64,000 nucleotides of DNA. Origin: Alcaligenaceae bacterium. Lineage in GTDB: Bacteria; Pseudomonadota; Gammaproteobacteria; Burkholderiales; Burkholderiaceae_B. The translations under genes and the position numbers were made by a program. Under the pieces are notes generated by a model. The model had not been told where the DNA came from. It worked only from the letters and a program-made list of their open reading frames with translations, and searched no databases. This document shows positions 55,412-63,901 of this stretch, piece after piece (the first letter of the stretch is position 1; each line of letters starts with the position of its first letter). The stretch covers positions 265,365-329,364 of the forward strand of contig JACCET010000005.1 in assembly GCA_013416405.1 (NCBI GenBank), read 5' to 3'.

Positions 55412-56949
55412 GGAGGAGCGCACGTTGTCAGCTCATTGGCGATTCTTTTGGCTTGATCCAGTGCCAGGCGTGCGTTTACGTCCAAAGACATTGTCCAGAA
55501 GTAAGTTCCCACGGCAAGGCTGCCAAGCACACTGATGTTTCGAATCACGCTACCGTCCGTGTAAAGCAAGCAGCCGGTATCAAAATCCAGATTAAATCCC
55601 CCGTAGGGGTTTGCGCTAGCGATCTCGCGCTTTAGAAGCGACTGGACCAATGGGTCATTGGATGCCGCGACGTTGGTAGACATCCCTGTTGCGTTCACAA
55701 TGTAATCAACGTGGCGTCTATGCCGACTGCCGTTGGCGCCTGAAAACGTAATTTCAAAGCCGTCTCCTGCCGGCTGTATGGCCAAGTCATTGCTCCCTGC
55801 TTGGATTTGTAACCTGTCTTCATTCAGATACTGTTTGATCTTCAGCGCGTTGGTCAAGGGAAAGGTGGCTCGTCTGGTCATCCATAATGAACGCCATTTA
55901 GCATAAAAACTGCGCTTTTCGGAGTCTGGCATTAACCTCCAGGCATGCTCAATCGAGTCGTTCAGTGAAATAGCGATAGATTGCCAATTGCGTGGAAGCG
56001 TGGACGACGCATCAATCTCTCGTTCAAGCGCAGTCTGCGGGTCTGAGCCGTATCCCAGTACATCAGTCCAGTCCAACGCATCTCCCGAGGCGGTCAGGCG
56101 CTCGCTTAACAGGGAGAATAGCGCCTCGAGCGTCAAGCCTCGGTCCTCGCTCTGGACGAGGGAGGCAATTTCTTCTGCTGTGGGCGGCACAATGGGTGTG
56201 GATGGCGCTACGGCACTACGAACAGACGGAAGGCGCCCGCTACGTGAAACCGAAAGCAGGGGGCCGGCGTGGCCTGATTCAACGAGCGCAACAATAGCGT
56301 CAATGGCGCTGAGGCTGGTGCCGATGATGCCAACGCTGGCTTCGCGTTCTACTAGAGCGGCGAGCTTCGTAACAGGGTAGGGACTATTGAAATAGCCCTT
56401 GCATCCCTGTAGATCGGTATAACTTGCGCTCGGCAAGTTTCCATTGCACAGTACCACCCGCGATGCGCCGTATACGCCTTTACGCGTTTCAAGGTGGACA
56501 CAGCTGTTTTCAGGGCTCAACGCAATACCATCGACACGGACTGCCACCTGCTGAACATTTACTCCCAGTATCTTGGCGTTGGCGCATAGATCTTGCCAGA
56601 CCTCCTTCAGATATTCACCGAACATCGGACGGGGAAGAAAGGTTCCCGCATCGAGGTGATTCACGCCATACTTCTGAAGAATTGCGTCCCCTTGGCTTTC
56701 GACCCATTTAAGGAAGTGGCCACGATCCCCAGCGTAAGCAGACATCTTGCCCGCGGGGATATTCAGCAGATTGGTGGGTAGGTCCTCTGCATAAGGCTCA
56801 CCCGGCCCGACATCGGGTAAAGGCTCAAAGACGACAATTCGCCTGGAGCCATGGATGCCGGATTTATCGAGTGTCTCTATCAGTTGCGCCAAAAACGATG
56901 TCGCCGTAGATCCTCCGCCTACGATAGCTAGATCGACAATCTCTTCCAT
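55351..56949 (-). CDS. FAD/NAD(P)-binding protein (NAD_binding_9 type)
   Basis: A 532-residue flavoprotein-like protein with an N-terminal dinucleotide-binding motif (VDLAIVGGGSTATSFLAQL), the DVGPGEPYAEDLPTNLLNIP stretch typical of the NAD_binding_9 family, and a second nucleotide-binding region (SVGIIGTSLSAIDAIVAL near residue 210). Family members are usually uncharacterised oxidoreductases associated with amino-acid or secondary metabolism. AGGAG precedes ATG 56949. It diverges from iclR across about 205 bp and overlaps the LysR gene tail to tail. Confidence 0.84.
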   Translation of the reverse strand: MEEIVDLAIVGGGSTATSFLAQLIETLDKSGIHGSRRIVVFEPLPDVGPGEPYAEDLPTNLLNIPAGKMSAYAGDRGHFLKWVESQGDAILQKYGVNHLDAGTFLPRPMFGEYLKEVWQDLCANAKILGVNVQQVAVRVDGIALSPENSCVHLETRKGVYGASRVVLCNGNLPSASYTDLQGCKGYFNSPYPVTKLAALVEREASVGIIGTSLSAIDAIVALVESGHAGPLLSVSRSGRLPSVRSAVAPSTPIVPPTAEEIASLVQSEDRGLTLEALFSLLSERLTASGDALDWTDVLGYGSDPQTALEREIDASSTLPRNWQSIAISLNDSIEHAWRLMPDSEKRSFYAKWRSLWMTRRATFPLTNALKIKQYLNEDRLQIQAGSNDLAIQPAGDGFEITFSGANGSRHRRHVDYIVNATGMSTNVAASNDPLVQSLLKREIASANPYGGFNLDFDTGCLLYTDGSVIRNISVLGSLAVGTYFWTMSLDVNARLALDQAKRIANELTTCAPPHAGSEPLPNATNLCASNIA

Positions 56950-56982
56950 ACTGGCTCCTGTCTTTGGTGCAGTTATCTATGA

Positions 56983-56999
56983 ATTCTAAATAATAGGAT
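56983..56999. promoter_or_regulatory. Imperfect copy of the 17-bp palindrome upstream of the FAD-protein gene
   Basis: ATTCTAA-ATA-ATAGGAT matches the site at 52342 in length, spacing and most positions, with two mismatches in dyad symmetry. It lies 34 bp upstream of the minus-strand start. Confidence 0.45.
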
Positions 57000-57132
57000 T
57001 TGAATTACATAATTTGATTTTTTGTGGATATATATATACCATGTTTTCTGTGATGCCTGTGTCGCAGAGGTACTCTATATATGTGCTGGCGTCTTCACCA
57101 TCAAGATGAACACGGTTAGAATAAGTTTTTAT

Positions 57133-57149
57133 TTCCTAATAATTAGGAT
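57133..57149. promoter_or_regulatory. 17-bp palindrome TTCCTAA-TAA-TTAGGAT overlapping the iclR leader
   Basis: A near-perfect dyad with the same half-site as at 52342. The right arm includes the AGGA that would serve as ribosome binding site for GTG 57155, so occupancy would directly block expression of iclR, consistent with autoregulation. Confidence 0.6.
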
Positions 57150-57154
57150 TTGAT

Positions 57155-57925
57155 GTGGATAAAACATTATTGAAGGGCTTGATGGTGCTTGAATCGATCA
57201 GTCAGCTCGACGGAGATGCCCAAACGTTGGATGAGATCGCCGCTACCGTCGGCTTGACCCGAAGCAATACGCATCGCACGCTGCAAACGCTGGCGCATGC
57301 AGGCTATGTTCGTCGTGATGCTGAAAGCGGAACATATCGTTGCACGCTCAAAATGTTCGAGATCGGTGCCCGTCAGTTGGCCAGCATGGACGCGCGCCGC
57401 TTGGCGCCACCTTTTATGCGTGAGCTGGCCCGGGCAACAAAGGAAACCGTCCACTTGTCCGTGCTTGATGGGCTTGATGTCGTTTATGTCGACAAGATCG
57501 ATAGTGCACAACCGTTACACGCTTATTCCACCGTCGGAGGACGGGCTCCGGCCTATGCGGTCGCCACCGGAAAGGCGCTGCTGGCATTCCAGCCAGCCGA
57601 CTATATTCAGCATTACGGCAACTCCGTTCGCAAGCACACCGAGGAAACGCATATTTCGATTCCAGCGCTCACGCAAGAATTGGCCGACGTTGCACGCATT
57701 GGCTATGCCATGAATCGAGGCGAGTGGCGCCAGGGTATAGGCGGTATCGCAGCCCCCGTTTTCAATGGGCTCGATAAAGCTGTGGCCGCGATAGGCATCT
57801 CAGGGCCTCTCGAGCGACTCTCCAATCAAAAAATGGCGCAGTATGCGCCGCTGGTTCAACAGGCTGCAAGGGAGCTGTCCGCCCATATGGGTTATCACGG
57901 CGGCTACTTCGGCCTTGCCACATAA
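57155..57925 (+). CDS. IclR-family transcriptional regulator
   Basis: A 256-residue regulator with an N-terminal winged helix (TLDEIAATVGLTRSNTHRTLQTLAHAGYVRRD, about residues 23-55) and a C-terminal effector domain with GGRAPAYAVATGKALLAF. The GTG at 57155 has AGGA seven bases upstream. It heads the operon of CoA-thioester genes ending at 63.2 kb. IclR proteins commonly control catabolic operons of aromatic or alicyclic acids, and the palindromes at 52342, 56983 and 57133 are candidate sites. Confidence 0.9.
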   Translation: MDKTLLKGLMVLESISQLDGDAQTLDEIAATVGLTRSNTHRTLQTLAHAGYVRRDAESGTYRCTLKMFEIGARQLASMDARRLAPPFMRELARATKETVHLSVLDGLDVVYVDKIDSAQPLHAYSTVGGRAPAYAVATGKALLAFQPADYIQHYGNSVRKHTEETHISIPALTQELADVARIGYAMNRGEWRQGIGGIAAPVFNGLDKAVAAIGISGPLERLSNQKMAQYAPLVQQAARELSAHMGYHGGYFGLAT

Positions 57926-57936
57926 AAGGAAATTCA

Positions 57937-59100
57937 ATGCTTCAAGAGTCCACCCTTAAAGGCATACGTGTCATCGAAATCTGTAACGTCGCGGCAGGCC
58001 CTTACTGCGGGTTGCTACTGGCCGACATGGGCGCTGACGTCATTAAAGTTGAGCAGCCTGGCAGCGGAGACACCTTGCGCAGCTGGGCTCCGATCACTGA
58101 CGGTTACAGTGAAAACTTCGCATCGCTCAATCGCAACAAGCGCTCGGTTACCTTAAACCTGAAGGACGAGCGTGATCAGCAACTTGCAGCCGAGCTTATT
58201 GCTCAAGCTGATGTGCTCGTTGAAAACAATCGCCCCGGAGTCATGGAGCGCCTTGGTCTGGGCTATGCCGCCATGCGCGAGCGCAACCCCGCCCTGGTCT
58301 ATTGCTCGGTTTCAGCCTATGGACAAAGCGGGCCACGCAGCCAAGAGGGCGGTTTCGATCTGACCTTGCAGGCCATGAGTGGTCTTATGAGTGTCACCGG
58401 CGAGCCCGACGGCGCACCCGTTAAATGTGGCGTTCCCGTATGCGATTTCACGGCGGGCTTGTATGCTGCTTTCTCTGTCGTTGCCGCACTGCGTAGCGCC
58501 GAGGCCAGTGGTCAGGGTACGCATGTCGATGTGTCCATGCTTGGTGCGACCCTGGGCATCGCAGCACTGCAAACCTCCCAGTATTTCGGGACCGGTACTG
58601 ACCCAGTCAAGCTTGGCTCGGCCCATCCACGCAACGCGCCGTATCAAGTATTCCGGTGCAAAGGTGGCTATTTTGGCATGGCCGCCGGCAACAACTCCTT
58701 GTGGGCGGCTGTCTGCAAGGTGATAGATCGGGAAGACCTCGTCCAGGACGCACGGTTTTTGAATCCCACAGATCGCGCTCTGCATCAGGACGCCCTTTGC
58801 GAAATGCTCGAAGACATTTTCAAGTCGGAAGACGCTGAAACCTGGCTGTCCCGTTTCCGGAGTGCCGGAGTGCCTTGCGCACCCATCAACAACTATTCTG
58901 ATGTGCTCGTTGATCCGCAGGTCGAACATATGGAGTGGGTACAGGACCTTGAGCTTCCCAACGGGGCGCGCACACGCACCTTCGTCTCACCCATCCGCTT
59001 TGATTCCCGTACATCGGCCATTCGAACCCGTCCACCAGAGCTGGGTGAGCATAATGAGGAAGTGTTCGCCCAGCTGCTGAAGCCCCAGGTCACGGAGTAA
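57937..59100 (+). CDS. CaiB/BaiF-type (family III) CoA-transferase
   Basis: A 387-residue family III CoA-transferase, which moves CoA between carboxylic acids. The N-terminal RVIEICNVAAGPYCG, the KRSVTLNLK motif and the catalytic Asp170 in VCDFTAGLYAA (equivalent to Asp169 of formyl-CoA transferase) are present. AAGGA precedes ATG 57937, 11 bp after iclR. Substrate not predictable; in context it may activate the pathway substrate using a CoA donor such as succinyl-CoA. Confidence 0.9.
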   Translation: MLQESTLKGIRVIEICNVAAGPYCGLLLADMGADVIKVEQPGSGDTLRSWAPITDGYSENFASLNRNKRSVTLNLKDERDQQLAAELIAQADVLVENNRPGVMERLGLGYAAMRERNPALVYCSVSAYGQSGPRSQEGGFDLTLQAMSGLMSVTGEPDGAPVKCGVPVCDFTAGLYAAFSVVAALRSAEASGQGTHVDVSMLGATLGIAALQTSQYFGTGTDPVKLGSAHPRNAPYQVFRCKGGYFGMAAGNNSLWAAVCKVIDREDLVQDARFLNPTDRALHQDALCEMLEDIFKSEDAETWLSRFRSAGVPCAPINNYSDVLVDPQVEHMEWVQDLELPNGARTRTFVSPIRFDSRTSAIRTRPPELGEHNEEVFAQLLKPQVTE

Positions 59101-59106
59101 TCATCG

Positions 59107-59826
59107 ATGCAAGAACTGCTAACCATAGATCGTCAGCCAACTCGCTGGATACTTACGCTGAATCGGCCCGAGAAGCGTAATGCGCTGTCCAAAGACATGG
59201 TTGAAGCCTTGATTGAAGGGGTCGAGACAGCTCACGCTGAAGGCGTCCCACTGCTGGTATTTCGCGGAATGGGCAAGAACCTCAGCGCCGGCTTTGACTT
59301 TACCGACTACGAGACTCAAAGTGAGGGTGACCTCGTCCTACGCATGATCCGTATCGAGACGCTTCTACAACTGCTCGCCAATTCGCCGGCGCTGACAGTG
59401 GGGCTTGCGCATGGCAAGAACTTTGGCGCAGGTGTTGATCTGCTCGCTGCATGCAAGCTGCGCTACTGCACGCCGGATGTTAGCTTTCGCATGCCCGGAC
59501 TCAAGTTCGATCTGGTATTAGGCACACGCCGTTTCCGACATCTGGTGGGCCCGGATAACGCGTTGTCGATTCTTGGCAGCGCACGCAGCTTCCAGGTTGA
59601 TGAGGCTCTGCGCATCGGCTTTGTGACGGCCTCGATGCCGGAAAGTGATTGGGACGCTTTGCTGGACAATGCAGAGCAAACCGCCACGGCACTTACCGCC
59701 GACACACGTGCCAGTCTGTATGCCGCATTGAGCTTGAGCGATGATCAGAGCGACATGGCGGCACTTGTTAGGTCGGCCTCCAAGCCTGGCTTCAAAAACC
59801 GCATACAGCAATACCTGGCAGGATAA
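59107..59826 (+). CDS. Enoyl-CoA hydratase/isomerase-like protein with altered active site
   Basis: A 239-residue crotonase-fold protein. The oxyanion region LSAGFDFTDY is present, but the two catalytic Glu positions of enoyl-CoA hydratase read Asp (GAGVDLLAAC) and Gly (RMPGLKFDL). Hydration of a 2-enoyl-CoA is thus doubtful; isomerisation, hydrolysis or C-C bond cleavage are possible. It starts six bases after the CaiB gene, with its GGAG inside that gene's end. Confidence 0.85.
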   Translation: MQELLTIDRQPTRWILTLNRPEKRNALSKDMVEALIEGVETAHAEGVPLLVFRGMGKNLSAGFDFTDYETQSEGDLVLRMIRIETLLQLLANSPALTVGLAHGKNFGAGVDLLAACKLRYCTPDVSFRMPGLKFDLVLGTRRFRHLVGPDNALSILGSARSFQVDEALRIGFVTASMPESDWDALLDNAEQTATALTADTRASLYAALSLSDDQSDMAALVRSASKPGFKNRIQQYLAG

Positions 59827-59842
59827 TTTCTAGGAGAACAAA

Positions 59843-60679
59843 ATGTCATCTGGATTCAATAACCCGGACAAACAACGATCCATCCAGGAGCTGGCGGCAC
59901 TAATTCCCGATGGTGCCTCGGTTGCTCTGGGTGGCAGTTTCCTTCATCGAGGCCCTTTTGCATTGGTGCGTGAGCTCATCCGTCAGAAGAAAGCCAATCT
60001 GGAAATCGTCAAACAGTCCCCGGGCTACGACATCGACCTGTTATGTCGTGCCGGTGTCGCCACACGCGCCCGCACTGGCATTGTCGCCATGGAAGGCAAC
60101 TTCGGCTTGGCGCCAAATTATCGGAAAGCCGTTGAAACAGGCGCTCTCAAGCTGGAAGAACATGCTTGTGCTACGTTGACAGCCGGACTACGCGCCGCGA
60201 CGTTTGGCATTCCCTTTCAGCCTTGCGCTGGTGTGGAAGGCAGTCATCTTGTTGATATCAATGGCTGGAAGAAACTTGATGACCCATATGGTCAAGGCGA
60301 ACCTGTCTGGGTGATTCCGGCGATACAACCCGATGTGGCGGTGATTCACGCCAACGAAGTCGACAAACAGGGAAATGTTCGCGTATTGGGAACCTCGCAC
60401 TGGGACCGCATAATGAGCCGCGCCGCAAAGCGCGTCCTGGTGGTTGCCGAGCGTGTGGTGGACAGTGAAGTCTTCGAGCAGCAACCCGAAGTCACATTGA
60501 TTCCTTACTTCTTGGTACAGGCCTACGCCGTTGTCCCGCAAGGCGCGTGGCCCGGATCCTGCTGGCCGGACTACGAAATCGATTATCCCGCCGTCGAGCG
60601 GTATCTTGAACCAGGGGCCGAGGCGCTGCAGGCCCACCTTGATGCGGCACCCGAAGCTTTGCAGGAGCATGCAGAATGA
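59843..60679 (+). CDS. GctA-like CoA-transferase-fold subunit A
   Basis: A 278-residue class I CoA-transferase-fold alpha subunit (ASVALGGSFLHRGPFALVREL, VKQSPGYDIDLL, LTAGLRAATFGIPF). The pair resembles glutaconate CoA-transferase and also the IpdAB ring-opening hydrolase of steroid degradation, which shares this fold. A conserved Glu before the CATLTAGLRAA stretch corresponds by eye to one in IpdA. AGGAG precedes ATG 59843. It overlaps subunit B by four bases (ATGA), as expected for a heteromeric enzyme. Confidence 0.86.
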   Translation: MSSGFNNPDKQRSIQELAALIPDGASVALGGSFLHRGPFALVRELIRQKKANLEIVKQSPGYDIDLLCRAGVATRARTGIVAMEGNFGLAPNYRKAVETGALKLEEHACATLTAGLRAATFGIPFQPCAGVEGSHLVDINGWKKLDDPYGQGEPVWVIPAIQPDVAVIHANEVDKQGNVRVLGTSHWDRIMSRAAKRVLVVAERVVDSEVFEQQPEVTLIPYFLVQAYAVVPQGAWPGSCWPDYEIDYPAVERYLEPGAEALQAHLDAAPEALQEHAE

Positions 60680-61410
60680 GCACGAACTGGTCCCCGTTTT
60701 CGTATATCGCCACCAACCTCGCCCGTTTCATCAAGCCTAATGAAATCACCTTCAGCGGTGTGAACTCCACGATGCCCATGTTGGCCTGCCTGATAGCCAA
60801 GCGTGCTTACGATTGGGACTTCATTTATATTAATGTCGCTGGCGGTGTCGATCCAACCCCATCAAAAATTCCACTTTCGAGCTCTGATCCTGTATTAGCC
60901 GAACGGACTGCATCCATCTTCGCTAATGAAGATTTCTACGATCTATGCTGCCGGGGACGCATGGACCTGACCTTCCTTGGAGCAGCACAAATCGACGGTG
61001 AAGGCAACGCCAATAACTCTTGCATTGGTGATTGGCATCAACCCAAGGTGCGGTTACCGGGCGGTGGCGGTGGAGCTGTAATGTTGCCCACTGCGCGACG
61101 CGCCTGCACATGGCGTACTGAACACTCAACGCGCACGTTTGTCGATAAACTGCATTTCCGTACTTCCTGTGGAGGCTTCCACGGTGTGGTCACCCCTATT
61201 GCCGTATTCATCAAGAAAAATGACCGTCTGGCATTGCAGTCCTGGCATCCGGAGTCCAGCCTTGAGGAGGTTCAGGCGCGTACTGGCTTCCAGTTCGACA
61301 GAGAAGGGGCCACGCCGACGGCCTTGCCAACGCCGGAAGAAATAAAGGCGCTGGCCGAACTGGATCCCGATGGCGCATTCGAGCGTGATGCTGCTGTAGC
61401 TTTGCGGTAG
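60676..61410 (+). CDS. GctB-like subunit B lacking the canonical catalytic glutamate
   Basis: A 244-residue class I CoA-transferase-fold beta subunit, with FLGAAQIDGEGNANNSCIGD and the VRLPGGGGGAVM loop. Compared from memory with Acidaminococcus GctB, alignment is gapless from the AKR triplet at 41-43, and the position of catalytic Glu54 is Val54 here (YINVAGGVDP). The glutamyl-CoA thioester mechanism therefore seems impossible. A hydrolase role, as in IpdAB, is the best alternative. The ligase gene follows after nine bases. Confidence 0.86.
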   Translation: MSTNWSPFSYIATNLARFIKPNEITFSGVNSTMPMLACLIAKRAYDWDFIYINVAGGVDPTPSKIPLSSSDPVLAERTASIFANEDFYDLCCRGRMDLTFLGAAQIDGEGNANNSCIGDWHQPKVRLPGGGGGAVMLPTARRACTWRTEHSTRTFVDKLHFRTSCGGFHGVVTPIAVFIKKNDRLALQSWHPESSLEEVQARTGFQFDREGATPTALPTPEEIKALAELDPDGAFERDAAVALR

Positions 61411-61419
61411 GAACTTCTC

Positions 61420-62901
61420 ATGCATCACGATACCAGCCTGATCTCTGCGTATCCCGCCCTATGGCAGTCGGGCCAATGGGCATCGCTCCCGGCCCTTGCC
61501 GATGCCACGGGTACGCATACCGTGTCCTATGGTGACTTATACAAACGCGTCGGCGCTATGGCGGGGCAACTACGCCAAGCCGGTGTCCAACCTCGGCAAT
61601 TGGTCGCTCTGGCAATGGAGCGATCACCCGAAAGCGTGATCGCCATACTGGGAATCATGGCCGCCGGCGCCTGTCCCTGTCCGCTAGAGCCCCGCCTGAC
61701 TCCGCAAGAGATCCTTGATCGTCTTCACTCCGTTGGCATCGATACGGTGCTAGTGGACGAAGCCAATTTACACGGCTTGGGCTTTCCTCAGGACATTCAG
61801 CTGTTAATGACGGAAACACTGCCAAAGGCGCCTCACTATTGGGCTGACAATATCCAGCCCGACGATCCCGGTCTCTTGCTCTTTACCTCTGGCAGTACTG
61901 GTCGTCCCAAAGGGGTTCTGCTCAGTCACAAAGGCCTGTTGAACAATGCAAAGGGTGTTATTCCATTTACTGAGCTGACCCCGCAAGACAAGCTGCTGCA
62001 TGTCATGCCGCTATATCACACCAACGGCTTGAACAACCAGATCTTCAGCCCTTTCCTGGCCGGCGCGCAGGTCGTACTGGCCAGCCGTTTTCGCGCCGAA
62101 GACATGCCCGCTCTGCTGGATAGGCATCATCCCACCATCATCACGGGTGTGCCAACCATGTACTCACGCATGCTTGCTCAAGCCTTTTCCATCGAAAGCC
62201 TTGCCGCATTGCGTTTTGCCCGCTGCGGCTCCGCTCCCATCACCAAAGAACTACATGCCAAGATAGAAGCATTGCTGCATTGCCAACTACTTGTGTCCTA
62301 CGGGCTGTCGGAAGCTACATGCACTTCCACCATGAATCCTCCAGGGCAACGCAAAATCGGCTCAATCGGCAAAGCACTGCCTTTCCAGCACGTTTACCTT
62401 CGAGCAAGCGATGGCACCTCTGTAGATCAGCCGGGCATCGACGGTGAAATATGCATCGAAGGCGATAGCCTGATGCTCGGCTACCTTGGCGTCACTCAAG
62501 ACGGCGTGCTTGATCCACCACCGCCCATACTACGTAGCGGCGATCTTGGACGCATGGATGAAGACGGATATTTCTATATCACCGGTCGCCTCAAAGACGT
62601 GATTATCCGGGGCGGCGAGAATATTTCCCCTTCGTTGATCGAACAGGTCATCAGCTCCAGCGCTGAAGTGCACAGCTGCTGTGTCGTAGGCCAGCCGGAC
62701 TCTGATCTGGGAGAAGTTCCTGTCGCCTTTGTCGTGCCTGCTAACCCTTTGCTCCAGGACAAGACGAGTATCCAGGCTTTGGTCAGCGAGCGCTTGTCAC
62801 GTATCTACCGCTTGGAAGACGTTTTTTTTGTGGATGCTCTTCCAGAAAACTCAGTGGGTAAGATTGATCGAAAAGCCTTGGCGCGTTCCTTACAGTCTTA
62901 G
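61420..62901 (+). CDS. AMP-forming acyl-CoA ligase
   Basis: A 493-residue ANL-family ligase that would activate the pathway acid to its CoA ester. Motifs: LLLFTSGSTGRPKGVLLSH, YGLSEATCTST, SGDLGRMDEDGYFYITGRLK and the C-terminal catalytic Lys in NSVGKIDRKAL. All are intact, unlike the truncated ligase at 48-49.6 kb. AGGA precedes ATG 61420. Substrate not predictable; fatty, aromatic and alicyclic acids are all handled by this group. Confidence 0.9.
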   Translation: MHHDTSLISAYPALWQSGQWASLPALADATGTHTVSYGDLYKRVGAMAGQLRQAGVQPRQLVALAMERSPESVIAILGIMAAGACPCPLEPRLTPQEILDRLHSVGIDTVLVDEANLHGLGFPQDIQLLMTETLPKAPHYWADNIQPDDPGLLLFTSGSTGRPKGVLLSHKGLLNNAKGVIPFTELTPQDKLLHVMPLYHTNGLNNQIFSPFLAGAQVVLASRFRAEDMPALLDRHHPTIITGVPTMYSRMLAQAFSIESLAALRFARCGSAPITKELHAKIEALLHCQLLVSYGLSEATCTSTMNPPGQRKIGSIGKALPFQHVYLRASDGTSVDQPGIDGEICIEGDSLMLGYLGVTQDGVLDPPPPILRSGDLGRMDEDGYFYITGRLKDVIIRGGENISPSLIEQVISSSAEVHSCCVVGQPDSDLGEVPVAFVVPANPLLQDKTSIQALVSERLSRIYRLEDVFFVDALPENSVGKIDRKALARSLQS

Positions 62902-62924
62902 CAGTGCAAATAGGAGACGCCGCG

Positions 62925-63239
62925 ATGAAATCCGACGCGTACAGAGATACCTTCGACTATATCTACGATTACGGTGATGCCTGGTGGCATCACGTCACGC
63001 TGCTAGAACGAACTCGATTCGAAGGGCCACTCGATTCGCCCTGGTGTTTAGATGGAGCAAACGCCTGTCCGCCTGAAGATGTCGGCGGCATCCCCGGCTA
63101 TGAAGACTTCCTTGAGATCATGGCCGATCCCTCACATCCTGAGCATGAAAATATGACTCAGTGGCACGGCGGCCCCTTCGACTCGGCTGCGTTCGATCTG
63201 AATGAAGTCAATCAACGGCTAATGGAAATTCAGCTGTAG
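62925..63239 (+). CDS. Plasmid pRiA4b ORF-3-like protein, N-terminally short
   Basis: A 104-residue protein whose main part, YIYDYGDAWWHHVTLLE, CLDGANACPPEDVGGIPGY and DPSHPEHENM, is the C-terminal two thirds of the pRiA4b ORF-3 family. Full members are usually nearly twice as long. The first ten residues (MKSDAYRDTF) are not family-like, so the 5' part seems replaced. AGGAG precedes ATG 62925, 23 bp after the ligase stop. The family is often carried on plasmids; function unknown. Confidence 0.7.
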   Translation: MKSDAYRDTFDYIYDYGDAWWHHVTLLERTRFEGPLDSPWCLDGANACPPEDVGGIPGYEDFLEIMADPSHPEHENMTQWHGGPFDSAAFDLNEVNQRLMEIQL

Positions 63240-63377
63240 CGCAAGACGGTACTGGACGTACGCTTACGATTTATTCAGGGCCGATTACATACTATCACTG
63301 GAATAAGCTTTATTTTTGCTTTTCAACAGATTTCTTGAAACCTTAGAAACTACCCGTTACCCGTCCGACGTTCCGCA

Positions 63378-63404
63378 TGAAGCGCCCCGGCTTTCGTGGA
63401 GGCC
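63378..63404. repeat. Terminal inverted repeat of an IS3-family element
   Basis: TGAAGCGCCCCGGCTTTCGT and the following bases have the TG start and GC-rich form of IS3-group ends, and lie 13 bp outside the transposase stop. The other end is beyond the window. The first bases match the ends of the 97-bp element at 52022. Confidence 0.55.
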
Positions 63405-63416
63405 GGTTGGTTTAAG

Positions 63417-63901
63417 TTAGACCTCGACAGCGATCTTTTCAGTCAGTTGCCGATAATAATTTTCTTCAGCTTCTGCCGGTGGAATATACCCGATAGGCGC
63501 CAACAGGCGATGGTGGTTGAACCACGAAACCCATTCCAGCGTGGCCAATTCGACGGATGCCTTGGTTTTCCAGGGGCCGCGCCGATGAATCAGTTCAGCC
63601 TTGTACAAGCCGTTGATGGTTTCCGCTAAGGCATTGTCGTAGCTGTCACCGCGACTACCCACAGAGGGCTCAATACCGGCCTCAGAGAGTCGCTCTGTGT
63701 AGCGGATGGAGACGTATTGGGAGCCTCTGTCGCTATGGTGTATCAAGCCATCGGTTTGCGCCGGCTGACGGTCATACAGCGCCTGCTCCAGGGCATCGAG
63801 CACGAAGTCCGTATGCATGGAACTGCTGACGCGCCAGCCCACAATGCGACGAGCAAACACGTCAATGACGAACGCCACATACAGCCAGCCTTGCCAGGTC
63901 G
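63417..63901 (-). pseudogene. IS3-family transposase OrfB, interrupted by a group II intron
   Basis: The minus-strand frame contains the rve integrase core: STWQGWLYVAFVIDVFARR, then HHSDRGSQYVS with the second catalytic Asp, the catalytic Glu in DNALAETINGLYKAE, and the C-terminus WVSWFNHHRLLAPIGY. It begins abruptly at the Ser codon of the usual YVSTWQGW motif (63901), where group II intron sequence starts. The 5' exon would lie beyond the intron outside the window. Intron splicing might restore the message, so the gene is interrupted rather than necessarily dead. Confidence 0.8.

Noticed and set aside
58531..58560. Gly in the VDVSMLG stretch of the CaiB-like protein seemed to replace a catalytic Asp.
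   Set aside because: Recounting formyl-CoA transferase puts the catalytic Asp169 in the earlier GDSNSG segment. The equivalent here is Asp170 in VCDFTAG, which is present, so the enzyme looks intact.
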